Source of the DNA: Photobacterium sp. Ph5
GTDB lineage: Bacteria; Pseudomonadota; Gammaproteobacteria; Enterobacterales; Vibrionaceae
Direction: 5' to 3'
Assembly (NCBI RefSeq): GCF_022129445.1
Contig: NZ_JADQAQ010000011.1
Location: forward strand, 1 to 61,382
DNA: 61,382 bases
Positions 19,578 to 27,340 of this stretch are shown one piece after another. Position 1 is the first letter of the stretch. Each line of letters starts with the position of its first letter. The translations under genes and the position numbers were made by a program. Below the pieces are notes generated by a model. The model saw nothing but the letters and a program-made list of their open reading frames with translations, was not told the origin of the DNA and did no database searches.

Positions 19578-20276
19578 TTAACTGTCTTGCGCTGTTTTAT
19601 TTTCTAAAGAAATCGATGTAGGGATCGTTTCTTCAACAGCATTATTTTCGTTAGATAGTGCTGAATAGTGAGTATATTGAGGAGCGACCGATTCAGCCTC
19701 AACTCGTTCAGTAGTTGATTCAGACAGTTCAGCTATCTCTGCTTTCTTCGTAACCTCAGAGTCAGGTGTTACTTCACTACCTAAGTCTTCAACAATATCT
19801 GTCACTTTCTCTACCGCTTTATCCATCCAGCCACGCATTTGAGAAGCAATCGCAGGATCAAGCGTTGGGATGTTGCTAAAATCTTCCGTGCAATCATCCA
19901 TGTCACTGATATAATTAAATTCTTCCGAATGAAATAACTTGCGTAATGCTGCTTTCTTAACTGATTTCTCAACCGATTCTTTCATAAAAGATGCAACGCC
20001 AGAATCATAAGTCACTGTTGAAACATCATCATGAGTCAGTGCTATATCAGGGATATCACCAGCGACCAAATCAGTATTATCTAATTGATTATCTGGCGCT
20101 TTATCCGTTTCAATAAGTTCAACAACATCTGTATTAATAGCAGTATTTTCGGTAACAACTACGTCTTGTTCTAAGGCCGTTTCAGCACTTTCGAGAGTTA
20201 ACTCTTCACCAGCAGATTTATCTTCTGTTTTGGTTAATTTTCTTTGAGACCAACGTTGAAAAAAATTAGTTGCCAC
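19578..20276 (-). CDS. DUF3306 protein of the formate dehydrogenase cluster
   Basis: A 232-residue acidic soluble protein of the DUF3306 family, found almost only beside formate dehydrogenase genes; its function is unknown. The conserved N-terminus is MATNFFQRWSQRKL. The middle is low-complexity and rich in Asp, Glu and Thr; a conserved block surrounds LRKLFHSEEFNYISDMDDC. I start at the GTG at 20276, 8 bases after an AAAGGG site; an upstream GTG (20309) lies deeper inside DUF3305 without a site. It overlaps the DUF3305 gene by 11 bases. Confidence 0.82.
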   Translation of the reverse strand: MATNFFQRWSQRKLTKTEDKSAGEELTLESAETALEQDVVVTENTAINTDVVELIETDKAPDNQLDNTDLVAGDIPDIALTHDDVSTVTYDSGVASFMKESVEKSVKKAALRKLFHSEEFNYISDMDDCTEDFSNIPTLDPAIASQMRGWMDKAVEKVTDIVEDLGSEVTPDSEVTKKAEIAELSESTTERVEAESVAPQYTHYSALSNENNAVEETIPTSISLENKTAQDS

Positions 20277-20760
20277 TTGAACGCCCTTTTTGCTTTTTAC
20301 CTTTGCCACCGCCTCGACGTTTACACTCTTCTAATTCGCCGTGTCGGCCAAGGTACGCTTCCATCCATACTTGAATAGGTAATGGAATTTGGATGTGAAG
20401 TACAACGTAATCACCATCCATATAACGTGCTGCAACCCCTTGAGCGGCCGTCATTAAAACAGGTTTAAGTTGTTCATCTTCTTCCGCACAAACAAAAAAT
20501 AAATGCGGATCTTGTGCGTTTAAGTTAAAGCGGTACTCCATACGTTCATCACGAAATAATTCAAGTGGCAGCATGTAATTACCAGCACCGATTTCCGCAA
20601 GTTCTACATTTAGATCTTCTTCACCATTCAAGCAAAGATCTTCAATCGTCCACGCATATGTCGTCCAACGCCCAACTTGTCTCTCTTCGGCTTGAAGTCG
20701 AAAATAAATAGGCCAAACACTTTCATCTTTCTTTATTTCTAGCTTTGCTTGTTCTGGCAC
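20266..20760 (-). CDS. DUF3305 protein of the formate dehydrogenase cluster
   Basis: A 164-residue soluble protein of the DUF3305 family, which is consistently paired with DUF3306 and fdh genes. Conserved features are WPIYFRLQAEERQVGRW near the N-terminus and the MLPLELFRDERMEYRFNL segment. The C-terminus is basic and Gly/Lys-rich. No cofactor motif is evident. It is the first gene of a two-gene operon with overlapping ends, behind a sigma-54-type promoter, so it probably acts as an accessory factor in making or using formate dehydrogenase. Confidence 0.82.
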   Translation of the reverse strand: MPEQAKLEIKKDESVWPIYFRLQAEERQVGRWTTYAWTIEDLCLNGEEDLNVELAEIGAGNYMLPLELFRDERMEYRFNLNAQDPHLFFVCAEEDEQLKPVLMTAAQGVAARYMDGDYVVLHIQIPLPIQVWMEAYLGRHGELEECKRRGGGKGKKQKGRSSGN

Positions 20761-20831
20761 AATTACTCCTTACATCTTGCTTTTTACATACCCGCCTATC
20801 GCGGTATGTTGAGAATATTCGTCCGTTACAA

Positions 20832-20846
20832 GCAAAATTTAGACCA
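20832..20846 (-). promoter_or_regulatory. Sigma-54-type promoter of DUF3305-DUF3306
   Basis: On the minus strand the sequence is TGGTCTAAATTTTGC: GG, ten bases, GC. The predicted start is near 20821, about 60 bases before the ATG. Confidence 0.6.
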
Positions 20847-20919
20847 AGTAATCAATGGTAATTAAAATATCGCCAATAAGTAACAATCAGGAGACTCATC
20901 TACCCTGAAAGTTAAAATA

Positions 20920-20935
20920 TGGAACAATATTTGCT
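20920..20935 (+). promoter_or_regulatory. Sigma-54-type promoter of fdhD
   Basis: TGGAACAATATTTGCT: GG, ten bases, GC. The predicted start is near 20946 and the leader is about 126 bases. Confidence 0.6.
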
Positions 20936-20946
20936 TTAGTGCGTTT

Positions 20947-20966
20947 AAGGTGAACTTATTCACCTT
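20947..20966 (+). promoter_or_regulatory. Perfect palindrome at the predicted fdhD start site
   Basis: AAGGTGAA-CTTA-TTCACCTT, a perfect 8-bp inverted repeat with a 4-base centre. It would be either an operator covering +1 or a hairpin at the very 5' end of the mRNA. Confidence 0.5.
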
Positions 20967-21071
20967 GATACGTGTCATTTAATACTACTTATTGAGCTTA
21001 GTATCATTGTGTGTATTTTGACGGACTTATTTGAAATCTCGATACGTTTCTTGTAACCACTGGATATCCTA

Positions 21072-21953
21072 ATGAGCCAACTGCCTAAAATTATAAAAAC
21101 TAAATCCGCCGTTAAGCAGACAATGTCTGTGGAAATCATGGATGAGTACGGTGATTTGCAAATCAAAGAAATTGCATGTGAGCATCCCCTAACGGTTTAT
21201 TTAAATTGGATTGAAATCGTTACCCTGATGACGTTGGGTGAACGTCCTTCTGCGCTTGTGCTCGGTTACCTAAAGAACCAAGGCTTTATCGAAGATATTA
21301 ATGCCATCGAATCTGTGATCATTGATTGGGATACCAACTCTGCCGCCGTTATTACCCGTGAAAATACTGATGGCTTAGAGAAAAAATTAGAAAAGAAAAC
21401 TGTTACCTCAGGCTGTGGTCAAGGCACCATGTACGGTAACGTAATGAAAAAGCTTGAAAACGTAACCCTGCCACAAGTACAAATAAAACAATCTATGTTA
21501 TATGGGCTTCTTGAAGCGCTAACTCACCACAATGAAACTTACAAAGCTGCTGGTGCCGTTCATGGTTGCGCCGTTTGCCGTAATACCGAGATCTTATCGT
21601 TTGTCGAAGATGTAGGTCGCCATAACGCCGTTGATACCCTAGCCGGTGAAATGTGGCTAAAAGGTGAAATAGGCGAAGATAAGATTTTCTACACCACAGG
21701 ACGCTTAACCTCAGAGATGGTGATTAAAGTCGCGCAAATGGGTATTCCCGTACTTTTATCTCGTTCTGGTGCAACGCAAATGGGTTATGAGTTAGCACAG
21801 AAACTTGGTATCACAATGATTGCCCGCGCTAAAGGTCATCGTTTCCAAGTTTATAATGGCGGCCATAACCTTATTCTTGATGTAAAAGGTGCTGATGCCT
21901 CACAACAATCAAATAAAACAGAACAACCATCTTCTAATAAAGAGCAAAACTAA
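21072..21953 (+). CDS. fdhD: Formate dehydrogenase accessory sulfurtransferase FdhD
   Basis: A 293-residue cytosolic sulfurtransferase that passes sulfur from a cysteine desulfurase to the pterin cofactor of FdhA, which is needed for activity. The active CxxC is C166-A-V-C169. Other conserved parts are FVEDVGRHNAVDTLAGE, TTGRLTSEMVIK and LSRSGATQMGYELA. The C-terminal 20 residues are Ser/Gln/Asn-rich. It is followed with no gap by the HTH regulator gene. Confidence 0.95.
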   Translation: MSQLPKIIKTKSAVKQTMSVEIMDEYGDLQIKEIACEHPLTVYLNWIEIVTLMTLGERPSALVLGYLKNQGFIEDINAIESVIIDWDTNSAAVITRENTDGLEKKLEKKTVTSGCGQGTMYGNVMKKLENVTLPQVQIKQSMLYGLLEALTHHNETYKAAGAVHGCAVCRNTEILSFVEDVGRHNAVDTLAGEMWLKGEIGEDKIFYTTGRLTSEMVIKVAQMGIPVLLSRSGATQMGYELAQKLGITMIARAKGHRFQVYNGGHNLILDVKGADASQQSNKTEQPSSNKEQN

Positions 21954-22865
21954 ATGGCAGACTTTCCAGAATTCATGAACGCGAAATTAGTCGCGGAATA
22001 TTTAGATCTTAATGAAAAGAAAGTTTATGCCCTTGCTAACGATGGCTTACTTCCTGCAACTAAAGTAACGGGTAAATGGTTATTCCCTAAAGCGATGCTG
22101 GATAAATGGCTATTAGAATCTTGCCATAACGGCGTATTAACCGATCGTTTATTAATTGCTGGCTCAGACGATCCACTATTACAAATGGTAGTTGGTAAGA
22201 TGGCTAACCAATTAGGCAGTACAGCATTAGTTGGTTATACCTCAACGGGTACACGACAAGGCTTAGCTATGTTAAGTAAAGGGCACGTTGATATGTGTGC
22301 CATTCACTGGGGCAACGCTGAAGAAGCTAGCCTTCGACACCCTGCACTGTTACAACAATACCAAGGTAATAAAAACTGGGTATTAGTCCACGCATTTGAA
22401 CGTGAACAAGGTTTAGTGGTGAGTAAAGAATTAGCCGAAGCGGTAAATTCAAAGTCGATTCAATTACCTGAATTGCTGTCTTCTCGCTGGCGCTGGGCAT
22501 TACGTCAGGAAGGTGCTGGTAGTATGCGAGCATTAGAAGAATGGTTACACGGTCACGCTTATAACCTCTCAATGCTGAATCAATCTGATGTGTGTAACAG
22601 TGAACGTGAATTGGCCTCATCCATTGCTCGCGGCCAAGCTGATGTAGGTTGTGCTAGCCAAAGTACAGCAGGTGAATTTGGTTTAGGCTTTATTCCACTG
22701 TGTACCGAAGCCTTTGAGCTAGTTATTCCAAAGAATATTTATTTTAGAACCCTACAACAGCAGTTGCTACAAGCAATTTCAGATGAGGATGTTCAAGCGC
22801 ACGGTAACGCACTCGGTGGTTATAATTTCGCACGGACAGGTAAACAAGTATGGAGTGCTAACTAA
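21954..22865 (+). CDS. HTH regulator with a binding-protein-like domain
   Basis: A 303-residue cytosolic protein. Residues of about 8-50 form a MerR/excisionase-like helix-turn-helix (NAKLVAEYLDLNEKKVYALA). The rest, with no signal peptide, resembles a periplasmic-binding-protein fold (PBP_like), here presumably a ligand sensor (LLIAGSDDPLLQMVV, STGTRQGLAMLSKGHVDM, ARGQADVGCASQS). The ATG follows the fdhD stop directly, so the genes are co-transcribed. The fold kinship to molybdate/tungstate-binding proteins makes an oxyanion or cofactor signal plausible. Ligand and targets are unknown. Confidence 0.8.
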   Translation: MADFPEFMNAKLVAEYLDLNEKKVYALANDGLLPATKVTGKWLFPKAMLDKWLLESCHNGVLTDRLLIAGSDDPLLQMVVGKMANQLGSTALVGYTSTGTRQGLAMLSKGHVDMCAIHWGNAEEASLRHPALLQQYQGNKNWVLVHAFEREQGLVVSKELAEAVNSKSIQLPELLSSRWRWALRQEGAGSMRALEEWLHGHAYNLSMLNQSDVCNSERELASSIARGQADVGCASQSTAGEFGLGFIPLCTEAFELVIPKNIYFRTLQQQLLQAISDEDVQAHGNALGGYNFARTGKQVWSAN

Positions 22866-22910
22866 GTCAGCCACCAGCTAATAGCCATCTTTGAAGTAAG
22901 ATGGATAATA

Positions 22911-22951
22911 AAAAGCCCTGATAATACATGATGATTATCAGGGCTTTTTTC
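22911..22951. terminator. Bidirectional terminator
   Basis: A long stem (AAAAGCCCTGATAAT pairing with ATTATCAGGGCTTTT, 8-base loop) between converging genes. Confidence 0.92.
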
Positions 22952-22988
22952 ATTCAGTTTAAACCGCATTACTACTGGCTTAAGAGAA

Positions 22989-23447
22989 TTAATAAGAGCG
23001 AGTAAACAAACCAATAATAGAAGCGCCTGTTTCACCAAAATGCAAGGTCACTGACTTTGTTTCACCTTGTGCAAACTTACCCTTTTGCTCAATTCGTATC
23101 GGTTCAACATATTGGTTATTACTGAAATACGCTTTGATCTGCTTCGGTTTAAGTGCAATACCACCGCCAGAATGGTTTGTGATTACCGCTTGGATCATAC
23201 GCTTTCCACCTTGACTACTATAAATGTCATAAGAGACGATTTCATAGTAACTATAAGCTGGTTTATCTTCATTGTGTTTAGGCATAGGTACGGGAATTGA
23301 ACCAGATACAGTCCGAACGTAATGCATCGTATCTTGTGACTTTTCTATACTGTTTTTAATATCATTTAAATCTGAATCATCTGTTGTCGCGTAAGATGAT
23401 AATGACAGCAATGATACTGAAGCGATAAGTAAGCAACGAGCAAGCAT
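22989..23447 (-). CDS. Secreted hypothetical protein
   Basis: A 152-residue exported protein. A Sec signal peptide ends near SYA/TTDD. The mature protein has a short acidic helix, then a beta-rich domain (YYEIVSYDIYSSQGGKRMIQAVITNHSGGGIALKP) that looks immunoglobulin-like. No Cys remains after the signal peptide. I do not recognise a characterised family. Monocistronic, with a possible role at the envelope. Confidence 0.65.
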   Translation of the reverse strand: MLARCLLIASVSLLSLSSYATTDDSDLNDIKNSIEKSQDTMHYVRTVSGSIPVPMPKHNEDKPAYSYYEIVSYDIYSSQGGKRMIQAVITNHSGGGIALKPKQIKAYFSNNQYVEPIRIEQKGKFAQGETKSVTLHFGETGASIIGLFTRSY

Positions 23448-24013
23448 AGTTGATCCTGTGAATCGAAGATAATTACACCATCCTATACCAACTCAGTATT
23501 TTTTATCACTTGCATCATGTTAGTTTTATGTCAACAGCCATTCATAATAGATATAGATCACACACCTTTAACTCATACTCATTCTGAAATATCTCGGTGA
23601 ACAGCTTTAAGCCACAATGTACGCTCAAACAATCATTATAATCTTAGATAAGTGATAAAGAACACGACAACAATGCAATCAAAAAATAAAAGGCGGCCTG
23701 ACACAACCATAGGCAATCACCATCTAAATCTAAGGTGAGGTTAATGGAAAAGTCAGTATGCAATCATAAGTAAGGAATCCTACATTCTACACAGTTCAGT
23801 GTTATCTTGTTTACAATTACTCTCAGTATTAGTAGATCACTTTTTATTTTATTGAATAATGTTTAATTACAGATGCATATGAATTGATAATTTTTATCGC
23901 AAATAAATGACCTATTTACATAAACATGACTTGCCTAACAGTATAGGTTAAGCCGACAATAGCTATATTAACAATACTGTTATTATTTCCCTTTGCATTA
24001 TCAAGGAGCCGTT
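23448..24013. other. 566-bp intergenic region upstream of pbpG
   Basis: An AT-rich divergent spacer that must carry the promoters of pbpG and the secreted protein gene. I see no ORF with a ribosome-binding site, no strong hairpin and no repeat. Confidence 0.4.
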
Positions 24014-24910
24014 GTGCGTAACGCTTTCATTCTGTTTTTTACTCTTGCTAGTATTAGCTTCTCTTCCATGGCTAGCATCAATACCAGCAAACTGGATCCT
24101 AACAAGTTACAAACGGCATCAGTCAGTAATTATGTGATAGACCTAAGTACAGGCAAAACCCTGTACCGAAAAAACTCTAATGTAAAAATGCCTATTGCTT
24201 CACTAACGAAATTAATGACAGCGATGGTAACACTCGATGCAAAACTCCCACTTAACGAAAAGCTAACATTTACCCCTACCGATAAAGCACGTATGTACAA
24301 TACATACACACGTATTCGTATGGGCTCTACGTTAAGTCGTGGCGAGACAATCCATATTGCTTTAATGTCATCTGAAAACCTTGCAGCTGCAACACTTGCC
24401 GGCAACTACCCTGGTGGCTACAAAGCATTCATCAAAGCGATGAACCGCAAAGCTAAATCTTTAGGTATGACTAACACACATTTCGTTGATAGCTCAGGCC
24501 TTGATCCTCATAACCACTCTACTGCATCTGATGTAGCTAAGATGGTACGCGCTGCTTATAAGTATCCTGAAATTCGTAAGTACAGTACAACACCGGTTCA
24601 TACCGCTTACTTTGGCAAACCTAACTACAAGCTAGGCTACACAAACACCAACGCATTAGCTCGTGGTAAAAAATGGACAGTAAACTTAACTAAAACAGGT
24701 TTCTTAGATGAAGCTGGTCGATGCTTAGGCATGGTTACAACTATCGATGGTAAGAAGATCCTAATGGTTATGCTTGATTCTCAAGGTAAGCTAACGCCTA
24801 TTGGTGATGCCGGACGTATTAAACAATGGCTACAAACAGGCAAAAGCAAACCTATTAGTGCAGATGCAAAATACTACCAACAGCAAAAACTGAAAGAATT
24901 AACAAAATAA
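24014..24910 (+). CDS. pbpG: D-alanyl-D-alanine endopeptidase (PBP7)
   Basis: A 298-residue periplasmic serine peptidase of the S11 family that cuts cross-links in peptidoglycan. The motifs are SLTK (SxxK with the nucleophile), SSEN (SxN) and KTG within TKTGFLDEAG. An N-terminal signal peptide is present. I start at the GTG at 24014 because AAGGAG lies 5 bases upstream; a TTG seven codons earlier has no site. Length fits PbpG. Monocistronic, with a terminator after it. Confidence 0.93.
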   Translation: MRNAFILFFTLASISFSSMASINTSKLDPNKLQTASVSNYVIDLSTGKTLYRKNSNVKMPIASLTKLMTAMVTLDAKLPLNEKLTFTPTDKARMYNTYTRIRMGSTLSRGETIHIALMSSENLAAATLAGNYPGGYKAFIKAMNRKAKSLGMTNTHFVDSSGLDPHNHSTASDVAKMVRAAYKYPEIRKYSTTPVHTAYFGKPNYKLGYTNTNALARGKKWTVNLTKTGFLDEAGRCLGMVTTIDGKKILMVMLDSQGKLTPIGDAGRIKQWLQTGKSKPISADAKYYQQQKLKELTK

Positions 24911-24936
24911 TCATTGTTGTTAATTGAGAAATATAG

Positions 24937-24966
24937 AGCCAGCACATATCAGCTGGCTTTTTTCTT
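24937..24966 (+). terminator. Terminator of pbpG
   Basis: AGCCAGC pairs with GCTGGCT around an 8-base loop and is followed by a T run. Confidence 0.9.
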
Positions 24967-25088
24967 TTATAGACATCCTAATATCTACTCCTCTCACAAT
25001 GAGATAGCCTATTATTTTTTAACAAAAAACTCACGACAGTGACACTCTTCAACTATGCTTAAATGAGGCTAAATAAAAAGGAGTGCCT

Positions 25089-25190
25089 ATGCAGCATCAA
25101 GAAATGATTAATCCCACCCATCTTAGTTTAATTACTCGTATATCCCTCACTGCTTTAGCCATTCTACTTATTGGTTTGTCATTCATGTAA
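25089..25190 (+). CDS. Small membrane protein (33 aa)
   Basis: A short reading frame of 33 residues that starts MQHQEMINPTHLSLITR and ends with a hydrophobic helix (about 19-33, ISLTALAILLIGLSFM). An AAAAGGAGTG ribosome-binding site lies 5 bases before the ATG, and a strong terminator follows the stop by 23 bases. These three features together support translation. It would be a single-pass membrane protein with a short N-terminal tail. It has no recognised family. Confidence 0.6.
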   Translation: MQHQEMINPTHLSLITRISLTALAILLIGLSFM

Positions 25191-25212
25191 TTTCTAAAAT
25201 AAACACATAACA

Positions 25213-25265
25213 AAAAGCCCCTTGGTATTTTCACTCACTTAGAAGAAATACCAAGGGGCTTTTGT
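25213..25265. terminator. Long bidirectional terminator
   Basis: An 18-bp perfect stem (25213-25230 with 25247-25264) with A and T runs at the two ends. It serves the small ORF and the converging histidine kinase gene. Confidence 0.92.
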
Positions 25266-25276
25266 TGTAGACAACA

Positions 25277-27340
25277 CTAAGACATCATTAATAACTCTAA
25301 ATCAGTGCTGGTTGGTATTTTTTGTCTTAAATAGACAGCGAACGTTGTACCCTGACCCAACTCAGACTCAACCGTTATTTCACCACCAATATCTTCAATT
25401 AGACTTTGACTAACCGAAAGACCAAGTCCCGTACCTGAACGACGAGTAGTAAAGAATGGATCAAATATTCGCTCTAAATTTTCTTTCGCAATACCACAAC
25501 CATGATCAATAATTCTAACGACAGCACCAATAGGCTGCTCCTGTTCATCAAACCAATCATCCGTTTTAATAATCAAACGACCTTTATCATCCATTGCATG
25601 GATACCATTCATTTGAAGATTCACTAATACTTGCAATAACTGATGACGATTCACTTCCACACTGCATTTCGCATTTAGCTCAACAACAAAATCAACATCA
25701 AGTTTCTTTGTCCCTGAACGCACTAAGGTTAAGCTTTCTTCTACAATCTGATTTAAGTGATGCCACGTGACTTCATTTTGTACACCACCTTGACGGCTAT
25801 ATTGCAATAAACTTCGGGTAATATTCCGTATCCGATCAATTTGGACATGAATCGCATCAAGCTCTTCTTGAACTTGTTCTTTACTATCACCTAATTCAAA
25901 CTGAATTAACTCAACATTTCCAAGTATTACACCAAGCGGGTTATTAATTTCATGGGCGATACCGGCAGTCAGTTCACCCAGTGCGGCTAATTTTTCACTC
26001 ACTACCAGCTTAGATCGTGCTTGATTAAGCAACTTAATGTGTTGTTCTAACTCTTCCGTTTTGTAATGTAAACTATGAGTACGTTGCTCAACCTTCTCTT
26101 CTAATTCCACAGCCGCTTGTTTGATCGCTTGATTACGCTGTTCAAGTTGATCCAACATGGTGTCAAACTGATTACCTAAAATTTGGAGTTCATGATCTGG
26201 ACAAACATCTAATTTACCCACTCGACGCTCAAACCCCATTTGTACTAACTTTGCAACTTGATAGATTTTTTCTATAGGTAAAAACAAATCACGTGAACCA
26301 CGATAAACAAAGATGCCTGAAATAATCAGCACCAATACAATTCCGATACCTAACTCAATAATATTAGTTAAAAATGTTTTAAGCAGTGGCCATTGTAAAT
26401 AACCAGTATAAAGCATACCGATCACTTTACCGTTGATATCACGTAAAGGCTCATAAGCAGACACATACCAACTGTCATAAACGTAGGCTCTATCTACCCA
26501 CGTTTTTCCAAATTTAAGTACTTCACGGCTCACTTCATCTGAAACACGAGTACCGATTGCGCGTCCAATTAAGTTTTTACTATCTAATGGCACATTAGTA
26601 CTAATACGTACATCATTCATAAAGATAGTAACAGTACCAATACTGCCTGTCGGTAACGTATCTGAAGCAAAGACTAAGTCACGGATTCTATCCACCAGCA
26701 CCGTACTATTATTGAGTAAAATACCACCGTCAAGAATCCATTGAAGCTGTCCTTCATGATTAAAAATAGGGATCAAACTCCGACTCACTAAACCTTTCTG
26801 CTCAATCATGTGCTCTTTAAGCAAAGGAACTTGAGCTCGAGCAGGTAAATCACGATTCAACGCGCCTAGTTCACTACGATTCAACACTTGAAAAAATGTT
26901 TGTTCTTTTCCTTCTTGTAACAGATGGCGCTCTTGCTTTGAGAATTCGCCCAGTGCTGATGCTGGATGAAGAACAATAAAGTCCAATTTATATTGTTGAT
27001 TTTCAGAGCGAACCCAGCTTGCTAATGATGATTCGTCAAAACGTAATCGATATTGAAAATCGTAAGAGTCAGCCATTGAATGTAATGCCGTGCGCTGCTC
27101 CTTTTGTAGTAACTCCATACTATGGTGAGCAACGGCTAAATCAGCTCTTACATTCATTAATGCATTTTGCCAAGTGTAAGTCACTGTCCAATAAAAAGTT
27201 AAACCAATTAACGCAAATAGTGTAATGATAATAGGGACAGACGTTAAAACTAACAGGCGATAGCGAACCATGGTCCGAAAACGCCTTAGCCATAATAAAA
27301 TAAACGCTTTAGGATGCATTAACGCTTTAGTTATTCGCAT
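25277..27340 (-). CDS. Membrane sensor histidine kinase (Cache-HAMP-HisKA-HATPase)
   Basis: A 687-residue inner-membrane kinase. Helices at about 28-53 and 328-346 bracket a periplasmic sensor of about 270 residues that ends with DINGKVIGMLYTGY, typical of Cache domains. HAMP (about 347-400), a coiled coil (400-445), the phospho-acceptor H463 in GIAHEINNPLG, and an ATPase domain with DHGCGI and GTGLGLS follow. The first 27 residues are an extended basic cytoplasmic tail. It overlaps the 3' end of the NtrC-type regulator gene by 10 bases, so the two are a cognate pair. The ligand is unknown; formate, tungstate or a related anion fits the location but is not shown. Confidence 0.9.
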   Translation of the reverse strand: MRITKALMHPKAFILLWLRRFRTMVRYRLLVLTSVPIIITLFALIGLTFYWTVTYTWQNALMNVRADLAVAHHSMELLQKEQRTALHSMADSYDFQYRLRFDESSLASWVRSENQQYKLDFIVLHPASALGEFSKQERHLLQEGKEQTFFQVLNRSELGALNRDLPARAQVPLLKEHMIEQKGLVSRSLIPIFNHEGQLQWILDGGILLNNSTVLVDRIRDLVFASDTLPTGSIGTVTIFMNDVRISTNVPLDSKNLIGRAIGTRVSDEVSREVLKFGKTWVDRAYVYDSWYVSAYEPLRDINGKVIGMLYTGYLQWPLLKTFLTNIIELGIGIVLVLIISGIFVYRGSRDLFLPIEKIYQVAKLVQMGFERRVGKLDVCPDHELQILGNQFDTMLDQLEQRNQAIKQAAVELEEKVEQRTHSLHYKTEELEQHIKLLNQARSKLVVSEKLAALGELTAGIAHEINNPLGVILGNVELIQFELGDSKEQVQEELDAIHVQIDRIRNITRSLLQYSRQGGVQNEVTWHHLNQIVEESLTLVRSGTKKLDVDFVVELNAKCSVEVNRHQLLQVLVNLQMNGIHAMDDKGRLIIKTDDWFDEQEQPIGAVVRIIDHGCGIAKENLERIFDPFFTTRRSGTGLGLSVSQSLIEDIGGEITVESELGQGTTFAVYLRQKIPTSTDLELLMMS

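Larger units (their letters stand above)
20761..21071. other. Divergent control region between DUF3305 and fdhD
   Basis: A 311-bp region with two divergent sigma-54-type promoters and a perfect palindrome at the fdhD start site (listed separately). A stem with a one-base bulge (20786-20795 with 20801-20809) lies in the DUF3305 leader. I do not find the TTGRGACA palindrome here. Confidence 0.5.

Noticed and set aside
20761..21071. Enhancer palindrome at the fdhD/DUF3305 region
   Set aside because: I looked for TTGRGACA-N3-TGTCYCAA and found only scattered partial half-sites, so I do not claim one here.
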